A DNA stretch of 27,613 bases, from positions 1 through 27,613 of the forward strand of contig JBFLZY010000033.1 of NCBI GenBank assembly GCA_040755975.1, read 5' to 3'. Position numbers and translations under genes: made by a program. Below, piece by piece: positions 1-6,793 of the stretch. Every line of letters starts with the position of its first letter. Within the stretch, counting starts at the first letter, position 1. This stretch comes from JAIMBK01 sp040755975 (lineage in GTDB: Bacteria; Bacillota; Desulfotomaculia; Desulfotomaculales; Nap2-2B). The notes beneath the pieces are model-generated. The model saw nothing but the letters and a program-made list of their open reading frames with translations, was not told the origin of the DNA and ran no database searches.

Positions 1-340
1 CGGGGTCCATCTGCTCCGGGTCCATGGCCCTCACCCGGTAATAGTGCCCGGCGGTGTTGCGGTGCCGGCGCAGGTCGGCCAAAAGGGGTTCCAGGCTGTC
101 CCGGACGACCAGGTAAAAATTGATCAGCTCGGGGTTGTTGTCGATGAGCACGGCGCGCTCGGGCAGCAGATGAAAGAACACCGCCCCGCCGCCCACAAAC
201 GGCTCGACGTAGAGGGGTGACTTTTGCCGGGGGAAAAACGGCTCAAACTGGGAAATGAGCTGACTTTTCCCGCCCGCCCATTTGACCGGGGGCTTCGGTT
301 TTTTGTCCGCAGCCGGAAATGGTTTTGTTTTTCGTCTCAC
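1..340 (-). CDS. D12-class N6-adenine DNA methyltransferase, N-terminal part (cut by window edge)
   Basis: Read leftward from a GTG at 340, with GGAGG 11 bases upstream, the frame is open to the window edge. After a basic, proline-rich leader of about 20 residues it gives VKWAGGKSQLI, then YVEPFVGGGAVFFHLLP and AVLIDNNPELINFYLVVRD. These are the N-terminal WAGGK segment, the S-adenosylmethionine-binding FxGGG motif and the following D/NPELIN segment of Dam/D12-type methylases, which methylate adenine N6 in DNA. The catalytic DPPY motif would lie beyond position 1, so activity cannot be judged. It diverges from the antitoxin gene at 493. Whether it is an orphan methylase or part of a restriction system cannot be seen. 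The family call is firm; the exact start is less so. Confidence 0.88.
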   Translation of the reverse strand, partial: MRRKTKPFPAADKKPKPPVKWAGGKSQLISQFEPFFPRQKSPLYVEPFVGGGAVFFHLLPERAVLIDNNPELINFYLVVRDSLEPLLADLRRHRNTAGHYYRVRAMDPEQMDP

Positions 341-446
341 GGCAAGGAAAGCCTCCGGATTTCTTTATTGAATTTATTCGACCGAGAGCGGGCTTTTCCT
401 TCTTTTCAGTGTGTTTGAGGAACATCTTTCTCACTTCGCTATGGTA

Positions 447-455
447 TGCTATAAT
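447..455 (+). promoter_or_regulatory. Extended -10 promoter of the RHH/MazF operon
   Basis: TGCTATAAT is a perfect extended -10 (TG-N-TATAAT), 38 bases before the antitoxin ATG. The matching -35 (TTTCTC around 427-432) is poor, which is usual for extended -10 promoters. The position fits transcription of the toxin-antitoxin pair and leaves a short leader containing GGGGAGG at 478-484. Confidence 0.6.
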
Positions 456-492
456 ATATGCAATATCAGCCGACAATGGGGAGGTTAGTTAT

Positions 493-753
493 ATGGAACA
501 AATACGTACAACAATTCGTATGCCGGCCAGCCTTCTGAAAGCCATCGAAAAAGTCCGGAACCCTGAAGAATTCCCAACCGTAAGCGATTTCATCCGGCGC
601 GCCGTGGAACACTACGTCAGAGAACAAAGACGCCAAAAGCTGGCGGAAGAATGTCGCCGGCTGGCCGGCGAGGAGGATTTAACTGCCCTGGCCGAAACAG
701 ACCTTGCCGATTACTCAGAAAAAATGGCTCGGGCCGAGAGGGGTGAACTGTAG
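493..753 (+). CDS. Ribbon-helix-helix antitoxin
   Basis: 86-residue protein, starting at the ATG eight bases after GGGGAGG; the longer in-frame extension upstream has no ribosome site and would read through the promoter. The N-terminus (MEQIRTTIRMPASLLKAIEK) has the beta-strand/helix pattern of MetJ/Arc-type ribbon-helix-helix DNA-binding proteins. The segment FPTVSDFIRRAVEHYVRE matches the second helix, and the tail is acidic and charged. The stop codon overlaps the GTG start of the MazF-like gene, so the two are translationally coupled. By analogy with MazE/PemI-type partners it should neutralise the toxin through its tail and repress the operon through its N-terminus. The family is clear; function rests on context. 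Confidence 0.85.
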   Translation: MEQIRTTIRMPASLLKAIEKVRNPEEFPTVSDFIRRAVEHYVREQRRQKLAEECRRLAGEEDLTALAETDLADYSEKMARAERGEL

Positions 754-1097
754 TGCCCGGGGAAATACCGCGCCCGGGAGACATCTACCGGGTCAGCCTG
801 GAAGGCACGGGCCACGTCCTCCAGGGACCCCATTATGCGGTGGTTGTTTCCGATGAACCCTTTAACTATCTTTCCACGGTGGTTGTGGTTCCCCTTTCTT
901 CAAGCGCCAGGCCTGCTTCCTTCCGTCCGGAAATGCTTCTGCACGGAAAGATAACCCGTGCTCTCCCCGACCAGATCCGCGCCATTGATCAGCGCCGGTT
1001 GAAAGAGTTTCAGGAAAATGTAGCCGGTACGTCCTTTTTCCTGGCCCTCAAGATTGCCCTGGGCGAACTGCTGGCGTTATCAGAACCTTTATTATGA
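753..1097 (+). CDS. MazF/PemK-family toxin, endoribonuclease
   Basis: 114 residues, a typical size for MazF. It starts at a GTG that shares one base with the antitoxin stop. Family features in order are PRPGDIYRVSLE near the N-terminus, the strand HYAVVVSDEPFN, the core VVVVPLSSSARP and DQIRAIDQRRLKEF (equivalent to the D-Q-x-R-x-(I/V)-D segment of MazF). Family members cleave mRNA at short sequence motifs to arrest growth. It forms a two-gene operon with the upstream antitoxin. No truncation is seen, so it is probably intact. Cleavage specificity cannot be predicted. Confidence 0.88.
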   Translation: MPGEIPRPGDIYRVSLEGTGHVLQGPHYAVVVSDEPFNYLSTVVVVPLSSSARPASFRPEMLLHGKITRALPDQIRAIDQRRLKEFQENVAGTSFFLALKIALGELLALSEPLL

Positions 1098-1263
1098 TCT
1101 TTTCACCGCCAGGACATTTTTAGCTACTATCTGCCAGTACGGTTGCGCTGGCCTTTGGTGATCGGGCATTACCTTGGCTAGCAGTACTTCGACAGGAAAC
1201 AAATTATTTTACCGGTATATTCTTCAAAGGAAACTCCCGGATAAGATCAGGAAATCCCCATTT

Positions 1264-1356
1264 GGAAATTCGGGGGACACCATACTGAATTATGCTTACC
1301 GGAAATTCAGTAAGGTGTCCCCGATTCCCCGTCCGTATGGTGTCCCCCAAATTTCC
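1264..1356. repeat. Compact element of nested inverted repeats (REP/MITE-like)
   Basis: About 93 bp between the two toxin-antitoxin operons, in an otherwise gene-free stretch (1098-1407). The outer arms 1264-1285 and 1335-1356 are inverted copies matching at 21 of 22 positions (core GGGGGACACCATAC / GTATGGTGTCCCCC). Nested inside, 1273-1291 pairs with 1304-1322 at 18 of 19 positions (ACACCATACTGAATT / AATTCAGTAAGGTGT). The left arm can therefore pair with either of two partners. GGTGTCCCC-type palindromes of this sort resemble REP-like sequences mobilised by IS200/IS605-related transposases; that link comes from memory of such elements and is not proved here. No transposase is present. Confidence 0.65.
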
Positions 1357-1357
1357 C

Positions 1358-1387
1358 TTGACAAAAAAAGAAGGTAAGATATATATT
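1358..1387 (+). promoter_or_regulatory. SigA-type promoter of the AbrB/VapC operon
   Basis: A consensus -35 TTGACA (1358-1363) is followed after 18 bases by TATATT (1382-1387), 20 bases before the antitoxin start. The -35 begins two bases after the outer arm of the inverted-repeat element, so element and promoter are contiguous. Confidence 0.7.
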
Positions 1388-1407
1388 GATGTTAAGGAGG
1401 TAGTCTT

Positions 1408-1674
1408 ATGTTAAGGGCTCGATTAACAAGTAAGGGTCAAATCACCATCCCGGTAACTGTGCGTCGCCTGCTTAACCTGCAACCGGGGGATGAACTTCTT
1501 TTCGACTTAAGTCCGGAAGGGGAGGTTAAGGTCAGGTCTTTTAAACGCAAACGCTTAACGGAGCTGTACGCCTCGCTACCGGCCACAAAAAAATACCCCG
1601 GCAAAGAAAAAGTGCGGGAAGAAATGTCTGCCTGGCTTTCCCGGCAGATCCTGGGTAAAAGGAATGAAAAATAA
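1408..1674 (+). CDS. AbrB/SpoVT-domain (VapB-type) antitoxin
   Basis: 88 residues with a strong AAGGAGG just upstream of the ATG. The N-terminus MLRARLTSKGQITIPVTVRRLLNLQPGDELLFDL is the classic swapped-hairpin AbrB fold (SKGQITIP, then LxLxPGDxLxF). The C-terminal half is basic and then mixed-charge, as expected for the toxin-binding tail. The stop overlaps the ATG of the PIN-domain toxin by one base. The inferred role is a DNA-binding antitoxin that autoregulates the pair. AbrB-type transition regulators are similar in fold, but the adjacent PIN toxin favours VapB. Confidence 0.9.
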   Translation: MLRARLTSKGQITIPVTVRRLLNLQPGDELLFDLSPEGEVKVRSFKRKRLTELYASLPATKKYPGKEKVREEMSAWLSRQILGKRNEK

Positions 1675-2087
1675 TGATTTATTTATTGGTCGATGCCAAT
1701 GTTGTTTTACGCTTTATTACCGGTGAGCCGCCGGAGATGGCCGCCCAGGCGCTGGAGTTGATGGCCCGCGCCGAAAACGGGGAAGTCTGCCTGCGTTTAC
1801 CCCATCTGGTGGTAGCTGAAATCGTCTGGGTTCTCTCTTCTTTTTCTCAATTCACCAAACGGGAAATTGCGGATACGTTGGTTTCTTTCATTGACGCAGA
1901 TGGGATACAAGTCGACAATTCCGATCTGGTTATCCAGGCTTTACAAGACATGGCGAAAAAAAATGTTGATTTTGCAGATGCCTACCTCGCGGCGCTGGCC
2001 AGGCAGAAAAAAGAAAGTGTTTGTTCTTTTGACAATGATTTTGAAAAGTTAAACGTAAGCCTGGTCAAACCGCCGGGATATCCGTAG
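1674..2087 (+). CDS. PIN-domain toxin (VapC family ribonuclease)
   Basis: 137 residues, the normal length for VapC. The acidic metal-binding residues of the PIN domain are all visible: D7 in LLVDANV, E49 in VVAEIVWVL, D102 in VDFADAYLAA, and D120/D122 in SFDNDFEKL. VapC toxins are Mg2+/Mn2+-dependent RNases that often cleave tRNA or rRNA. It is coupled to the AbrB-type antitoxin by a one-base overlap. It looks intact. The RNA target is unknown. Confidence 0.92.
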   Translation: MIYLLVDANVVLRFITGEPPEMAAQALELMARAENGEVCLRLPHLVVAEIVWVLSSFSQFTKREIADTLVSFIDADGIQVDNSDLVIQALQDMAKKNVDFADAYLAALARQKKESVCSFDNDFEKLNVSLVKPPGYP

Positions 2088-2091
2088 GGGG

Positions 2092-2236
2092 CCAGATCTA
2101 TTTTTTGCCCCCGGAGCAACTTCTCCAAGTCTTTTTGGCCCGGCCCGAAACGGGCACCATGCAGGCCGGACAGGTGCGAAACGGTGAACCCCTTGAAAGG
2201 AGCCGGCAAGTCCGGGACGAGCACGATCAGCGTGAG
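2092..2236 (-). pseudogene. Remnant of a calcineurin-like metallophosphoesterase
   Basis: The leftward frame reads LTLIVLVPDLPAPFKGF, then TVSHLSGLHGARFGPGQ and KDLEKLLRGQKIDL. This resembles the start of YkuE-type membrane-associated metallophosphoesterases, where a strand ending in SDLH binds metal. Here SDLH has become SGLH, a stop precedes the segment, and homology ends after about 48 residues at the VapC gene. It is read as a decayed fragment. The rest of 2088-2412 shows no other gene. The similarity is by eye only and the fragment is short. Confidence 0.4.
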
Positions 2237-2412
2237 TTAGCAGACCGTCGGAGATAACGCGCTACTCCAGGTTCTCTTTGGAGCAAAACACCCATCCGGG
2301 TGGGCAGTGAAAAAGTTCGCCCCCCGGCGAAAAGCAGCCGGTACTATTTAAACCTACCGGGGGGAGGGGGAAATGGAAAGCACCCCCAGGACCTTGGCCC
2401 GCTCCCCGTGAA

Positions 2413-2444
2413 AAAAGGCCGCCTGAAACTGCCGGCGGCCTTTT
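2413..2444 (-). terminator. Rho-independent terminator of htpX
   Basis: A perfect stem AAAAGGCCGCC / GGCGGCCTTTT with a 10-base loop lies 20 bases past the htpX stop. Read leftward it ends in a run of T (complement of the A-run at 2411-2416). It is symmetrical enough to work in both directions and may also end rightward transcripts from the toxin-antitoxin region. Confidence 0.8.
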
Positions 2445-2463
2445 CCAGCTCCTTAAAACTTCC

Positions 2464-3309
2464 CTAAAACCCCATGGCCCTTAACCTCTGCACCCGTTCC
2501 GCAATGGGCGGGTGGGTGCTGAAGAGCCGGGCCAGGGAAAAACCGCTTAAGGGGTTGACAATGAACATGTGGGAAGCGGCCGGGTTGAGCTGCATGGGAA
2601 TCTGTTGGGCGGCCGCCTCCAGCTTCAGCAGGGCGCCGGCCAGCCCTTCCGGCGTGCCGGCAATCCGCGCCCCGGTGGCGTCGGCCAGGTATTCCCGGGA
2701 GCGGGAGATGGCCAGTTGGATGATCATGGCGGCGATGGGGGCCAAAATGGCCATCAGCAGAGAACCGATCATTCCCGGGCCGCCGCCGTCTTCTTCCTCG
2801 CCGGAACGGCCCAGGCCGAAAATGGCGCTCCACTGCACGATGTTGGCGATCATGGTGATCGCCCCGGCCAGGGCGGCCGCAATGGTGCTGATCAGAATGT
2901 CCCGGTTTTTGATGTGGGCCAGTTCGTGTGCTAAAACACCTTCAATTTCCGGACGGTTGAGAATCCGCAGCAGCCCCTCCGTCACCGCTACGGCGGCATG
3001 CTGGGGGTTGCGCCCCGTGGCAAAGGCGTTGGGTTGCGCCGACGGCGTAAGGTAAAGCCGGGGCATGGGCAGGTTCGCCCGCTGGCACAACCGGCGCACC
3101 GTCGCGTAGAGCTCCGGCGCCTCCCTCTCGCTCACCGGATAAGATCCGGTCATTTTGATGGCCATTTGATCACTGAAAAAGTAACTGAATAAATTTATGC
3201 CCAGCGCGATGAGAAAAAACAGGACGGCGCCGCCCTCGCCCATCACGGCGCTCCCGAACAGCACCAGCAGAATGGTCAATCCACCCATTAAGAGCCCGGT
3301 TTTAAACAT
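2464..3309 (-). CDS. htpX: HtpX-type membrane zinc metalloprotease (M48)
   Basis: 281 residues, normal for HtpX. Two hydrophobic segments at the N-terminus (about 5-45) and two more at about 142-160 and 181-200 anchor it in the membrane. The zinc site is H128-E129-L-A-H132 (EGVLAHELAHIKNRD), with E206 in SREYLAD as the likely third ligand. A good GGAGG precedes the ATG at 3309. HtpX degrades misfolded membrane proteins and helps in envelope stress, alongside FtsH in characterised bacteria. It is monocistronic here with its own terminator. Nothing appears missing. Confidence 0.95.
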   Translation of the reverse strand: MFKTGLLMGGLTILLVLFGSAVMGEGGAVLFFLIALGINLFSYFFSDQMAIKMTGSYPVSEREAPELYATVRRLCQRANLPMPRLYLTPSAQPNAFATGRNPQHAAVAVTEGLLRILNRPEIEGVLAHELAHIKNRDILISTIAAALAGAITMIANIVQWSAIFGLGRSGEEEDGGGPGMIGSLLMAILAPIAAMIIQLAISRSREYLADATGARIAGTPEGLAGALLKLEAAAQQIPMQLNPAASHMFIVNPLSGFSLARLFSTHPPIAERVQRLRAMGF

Positions 3310-3384
3310 AGTACCAACCTCCTGGATTTTGATCTGGATTAATTTGGGCAGCTAAAGAAAAGGCAAGTGTGGTTTTACAGGAGG

Positions 3385-3678
3385 TTAGTCTAAAAAGTAG
3401 ACGGATTGATAAAATCGGGGAAGAAGCAAACAACCGGGGGCGGTACGGACGGCAATTTGCCCTGGCGGAGTTGTTTTAATCCTGGCCGGGGGATTTTTGA
3501 CTTCCTCTTTGGCGCGCTGATTGCTCTGCCTGGTTTCGTAAACCTTCCCCGCCTGCGTTTGCGCAAGCAAAGGAAGCTCCCCACAGACCGCCGACTCTTC
3601 CGACGGCAAAGCGGTACCAAGACAGAAAAGGAGAAGAAAAACCAAAAGCAGTTTTTTTCCTAATTCCCGGATGATCAT
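3385..3678 (-). CDS. Small hypothetical protein with N-terminal hydrophobic segment
   Basis: 97 residues if started at the ATG at 3678; an in-frame ATG at 3732 would add 18 residues. The start region MIIRELGKKLLLVFLLLFCLGTALPS looks like a signal peptide or single membrane anchor (basic n-region, about 14 hydrophobic residues). The remainder is basic and low in structure-forming motifs (KVYETRQSNQRAKEEVKNPP). The ribosome site (AGCAGGT close to the ATG) is weak. I do not recognise a family. It could be an exported small protein or a chance frame; the signal-like start is the only positive sign. The rest of the gap between htpX and the acyl-CoA synthetase stub shows nothing else. Confidence 0.4.
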   Translation of the reverse strand: MIIRELGKKLLLVFLLLFCLGTALPSEESAVCGELPLLAQTQAGKVYETRQSNQRAKEEVKNPPARIKTTPPGQIAVRTAPGCLLLPRFYQSVYFLD

Positions 3679-3789
3679 TACCTGCTCACCGGCAACCGGT
3701 CTTCCCGGTTCACCCGGCTCTTCCCGGTTCATCTATACTACATCCTGATCACAATTATACCAACCACCCACTAAAAAATCACCATCTTT

Positions 3790-4017
3790 TTAGCAAAATT
3801 CTTTTTTGCTCCGGTTCCCCTTCTCCTGCCTTCTGCGTTCGTCGTCCCTGATTTCGCGGCGCAGCAGCTTGCCCACCCTGGACTTGGGGAGCATATCCCG
3901 GAACTCGATGTACTGGGGAACCTTGTAGTGCGCCAGCTTTTCGCGGCACCAGCTGATCAGCTCGCCCGCCCCGACCCCGCGGGCGTCTTCCTTGAGCACC
4001 AGAAAAGGAACCAGGGC
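3790..4017 (-). pseudogene. C-terminal stub of an AMP-forming acyl-CoA synthetase
   Basis: About 76 residues read ALVPFLVLKEDARGVGAGELISWCREKLAHYKVPQ and then YIEFRDMLPKSRVGKLLRREI. This is the mobile C-terminal domain of ANL-superfamily ligases, with the KVP hinge strand and the PKSxxGKxxRR motif carrying the catalytic lysine. The roughly 400-residue adenylation domain is absent: upstream of about 4017 the frame changes to unrelated AT-rich sequence and then meets the divergent sfsA gene at 4100. The stub is a leftover of a deletion or rearrangement. It cannot work as a ligase alone. Confidence 0.75.
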
Positions 4018-4099
4018 CGACGGCGAGAAGATAATTAGAGTAAGAAGATAAAAGAGAACATCGTAATGGATCACCGAAACAAAACGAGGTGTTGCGCCA

Positions 4100-4864
4100 A
4101 TGGTTTGCCAGGTGGCCCTGCCCCCTGACCTGGAGGAAGCTTTTTTCATCCGGCGGCTGAACCGGTTTGCCGCGGAGGTGACGGTGCGGGGAAGCCGGGA
4201 ACTGGCCCACGTCCCCAGTTCCGGGCGGATGGCGGAATTACTCGTCCCCAGCCGCCGGGTATGGGTCAGCCGCTATCGCCGCGGTCATTGCCAGGCCGGC
4301 CTCCCCAAAGGCGGCCAGGCCGGCACGCGCAAAACCGCCTGCCGGCTGCTGCTGGCGGAGCACCGGGGCATCCTGGTATCCGTCGATGCCACCCTGCCAA
4401 ATAAGCTGGTGGCCCGGGCGCTGAGGGCGGGGGCATTGGCGGCCCTTGCCCATTACGAAACGATCCGGGCGGAATATTCCCCAGGGCATTCAAAGGGACA
4501 CAGCCGCTTCGACTTTCTTCTAAGCGCCCCGCCGGGGCACCGGCCGCAGCGTTGCCTGCTGGAGGTAAAGTCGGTAACCCTGGTGGAGGCGGGGGTGGCC
4601 CTTTTCCCCGACGCCCCTTCGTCGAGGGGAACGAAACACCTGGAAGAGCTGCGCGCGGCCCGCGCAGAAGAAATGGCGGCAGCGGTTCTTTTTGTCGCCC
4701 AGCGGGAAGACGCCAGCTGCTTCACCCCCCACCGGCGGCAGGACCCGGCCTTTGCGGGCGCCCTGGAACGGGCGGCGGCAAACGGCGTCCAGGTGCTGGC
4801 CTGCCGCTGCCGGGTTACTTTGGACGCCGTTACTCTGGAGGAGGAAATCCCCGTTTCCTTTTAA
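4100..4864 (+). CDS. sfsA: SfsA family protein (sugar fermentation stimulation homolog)
   Basis: 254 residues, slightly longer than the usual 230-240. Family hallmarks are FIRRLNRFAAEV near the start, AHVPSSGRMAELLVP, ILVSVDATLPNKLVARAL, SRFDFLL, CLLEVKSVTLVEAGVALFPDAPSSRGTKHLEEL and AAAVLFVAQRED. The E-x-K and D residues in the central part match the predicted nuclease-like core of the family. The biochemical role is unsettled: it was named for effects on maltose metabolism in E. coli, and nucleic-acid binding has been proposed. GAGGTG about ten bases upstream supports the ATG at 4100. It is transcribed away from the acyl-CoA synthetase remnant and ends at a shared terminator. Confidence 0.92.
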   Translation: MVCQVALPPDLEEAFFIRRLNRFAAEVTVRGSRELAHVPSSGRMAELLVPSRRVWVSRYRRGHCQAGLPKGGQAGTRKTACRLLLAEHRGILVSVDATLPNKLVARALRAGALAALAHYETIRAEYSPGHSKGHSRFDFLLSAPPGHRPQRCLLEVKSVTLVEAGVALFPDAPSSRGTKHLEELRAARAEEMAAAVLFVAQREDASCFTPHRRQDPAFAGALERAAANGVQVLACRCRVTLDAVTLEEEIPVSF

Positions 4865-4965
4865 CCGGCTATCACTGCTTCTCTTTTTGTTCCGGTCCTC
4901 CCGCCCCCGGTTGCAAAAGCGCTGGTTACCGGCTCCTGAATTTTTACCTGAAGCTTTCCACGGCA

Positions 4966-5023
4966 AAGGGGGCAAGGTTTTTTATTCCCTGCCCCCTGAT
5001 TCCTTGCTTGCCCCCTTGTTTTT
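4966..5023. terminator. Bidirectional terminator between sfsA and the AtoE gene
   Basis: Perfect 11-bp arms AAGGGGGCAAG (4966-4976) and CTTGCCCCCTT (5007-5017) are followed rightward by GTTTTT. A 30-base loop separates them, with an alternative shorter pairing GGGGGCA / TGCCCCC inside. It lies between two converging genes and can serve both. Confidence 0.7.
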
Positions 5024-5039
5024 CCCTCTCTTTAAGCAG

Positions 5040-6431
5040 TTAAGGAATGAAAGTAAGACCAAGGGCGTAGGGGACTATGGCCATGAGCAAGATGGCTATG
5101 CAATAGCCGAACATTTCCCGGGCCCTGATTTGCGTAATCGCCAGCAGGGCGATGGCCCAGAAAGGATTAAACAAGTTGGTCCAGGCGTCGCCGGCCCCGT
5201 AAGCCATGATGGTCTTGCCTACGGGAGCGCCAATTTGCACCGCCGCCGTCATCAGGGTGTCGCCGATGGTCATCCACTCCCCGCCGCCGGAAGGAATAAA
5301 CAGATTGACGAAGCCCGAAATCAACCAGGCGATTACCGGCATAGTCCCCACGGTGGCCACCTTGGCCAGCGCACCCGCCAAAGTGACCGCCAAACCGGAG
5401 TGCACCATCACCCCTTGAATTCCGGCATAAAAGGGAAACTGGAGAATAATCCCGCCGACCGCGCCCGCGCCCCGGTAAATGGCCCGCGCGTAGGCAATCG
5501 GGTTGCGGTACAGCAGCAGGCCGATGATGAGCATGCAGAAGTTTACCGAGTTGATGTCCAAACCCTGCATAAATCCCTTAGTTCCGAACCACCACACCAT
5601 GGAACCAATCATGATCAGAAAAGTGACGACCGCGATTAAACGGCTGTTCTCGATTCGATCGGCCAGGGTCGCCATTTTCGGTTCTTCGACGGCTGCCTCT
5701 TCTTTCAACAACTGCGGGGCGTACCCGGCGATGCCCCGGCACCGTTCGGGGCGGCCGGGATGGAGCAAATACAGCACCCCCACAGCAAAAACAAGGATGA
5801 GCAGGCTGTTGAAGATGCCGTAGGTGCTGAAGATCGTTTCGTTTGCCGGAACAAGGCCGATCACCTTCTCCAAAAAGTGCCCCGGGGTGTTGGACAACAA
5901 CGGCGCAGAGCCGGAAAGACCCCAGTGCCAAATCAACCCCAGGCCGGTGTAGCCGGCTGCGCAAAGCACCGGATAATGCACCGCAAGCCCGCGCGCGTGG
6001 GCATTCTTGGCCATTTCCCGGGCCATCAAGCCGCCGACCACCAGCCCCAGACCCCAGTTGATCCAGGAGAAGACGCAGGCGATGAAAGCGACCAGGGCGG
6101 CAGCCTGTTTGCCGTTTTGAGGAATCTGGCAAAGCCGGCTGATCAGGCGGCCGACCGCGGAATGGAATGCTACCGCATAGCCGAGCATCAAAATCAGGCA
6201 CATCTGCATGGCAAAAGCCAGGAATCCCCAGAACCCCTTGTACATGTACTGCATGCACTGGTAGAGACTGCTGTGCTGAATCGCCATTGCCATGATAAAG
6301 ACAACGAACAGCAGAATAATGGCAAAGAGAAACGGATCGGGAAACCAGTACTCTACACTCCGGGAGATGGCGAAACCCATCCGCTCAACGGCCGGAGCCT
6401 TTTCCCCTTTAGCCACAGCTGGTTGGGCCAT
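5040..6431 (-). CDS. atoE: AtoE-type short-chain fatty acid transporter
   Basis: 463 residues from the ATG at 6431, chosen because GGGGTGAG lies eight bases upstream; an in-frame TTG at 6467 has no ribosome site. About 11-12 hydrophobic membrane segments are visible. Family segments include SVEYWFPDPFLFAIIL at the start, SWINWGLGLVVGGLMARE, YTGLGLIWHWGLSGSAPLLSNTPGH, LQFPFYAGIQGVM, FVNLFIPSGGGEW and GDAWTNLFNPFWAIALLAI. Members of this family take up acetoacetate, butyrate and similar acids. No CoA-transferase gene lies beside it. Only the acyl-CoA synthetase stub about 1 kb away hints at lost fatty-acid genes. Confidence 0.92.
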   Translation of the reverse strand: MAQPAVAKGEKAPAVERMGFAISRSVEYWFPDPFLFAIILLFVVFIMAMAIQHSSLYQCMQYMYKGFWGFLAFAMQMCLILMLGYAVAFHSAVGRLISRLCQIPQNGKQAAALVAFIACVFSWINWGLGLVVGGLMAREMAKNAHARGLAVHYPVLCAAGYTGLGLIWHWGLSGSAPLLSNTPGHFLEKVIGLVPANETIFSTYGIFNSLLILVFAVGVLYLLHPGRPERCRGIAGYAPQLLKEEAAVEEPKMATLADRIENSRLIAVVTFLIMIGSMVWWFGTKGFMQGLDINSVNFCMLIIGLLLYRNPIAYARAIYRGAGAVGGIILQFPFYAGIQGVMVHSGLAVTLAGALAKVATVGTMPVIAWLISGFVNLFIPSGGGEWMTIGDTLMTAAVQIGAPVGKTIMAYGAGDAWTNLFNPFWAIALLAITQIRAREMFGYCIAILLMAIVPYALGLTFIP

Positions 6432-6793
6432 AAATAAGCTCACCCCTTCTTTAAAACTTTTCGGCAATGACCGCGCTACCTAAAAAACGTTCCCCTTCTG
6501 TACCTTTTATGCTTTATGCTTTCCTGTACGCTCACCTCCCCTACCTTCCTAAAGAAAACCCGCTGTTTGGAACGCTTTCAATGCTTGAGGCGCCAGGTGA
6601 ACCAGACAGGCCGTCTATTCAGATACTTTTGATATTTCAGGCTTATAAATACTCTTTGCTTTTTTATCCATTTATGATTTAATTTTTAATTAGATACCGG
6701 GAAAATTATTCCTCCCGCGCGACTCTGGAATTTTACCCCTTTCTGCTGTATAATTTTTTTATAATTCTGCGCATAAGCCGGAGGGAGACAAAA
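6432..6793. other. Gene-free intergenic region between the AtoE gene and the 271-residue hypothetical
   Basis: The region holds divergent promoters and becomes AT-rich from about 6640. Two TATAAT hexamers (6749-6754 and 6760-6765) lie 30-45 bases before the rightward gene, but no convincing -35 accompanies either. A short direct repeat TTTATGCT / TTTATGCT occurs near 6507-6521. The one small rightward open frame here (about 6467-6682) has no ribosome site and no recognisable product. I see no RNA gene. Confidence 0.4.

Noticed and set aside
1174..1377. 67-codon rightward frame between the two toxin-antitoxin operons
   Set aside because: It has no ribosome site and reads straight through the inverted-repeat element and the TTGACA promoter.
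3380..3400. GGAGG on the plus strand followed by AT-rich sequence, considered as the start of a small gene
   Set aside because: The frames after it close at once (TTAGTCTAAAAAGTAG) and no start codon is suitably placed.
4692..5639. 315-codon rightward frame overlapping sfsA and the AtoE gene
   Set aside because: It is antisense to a clear membrane transporter and out of phase with sfsA. Its length reflects high GC and few stops, and its composition is not protein-like.
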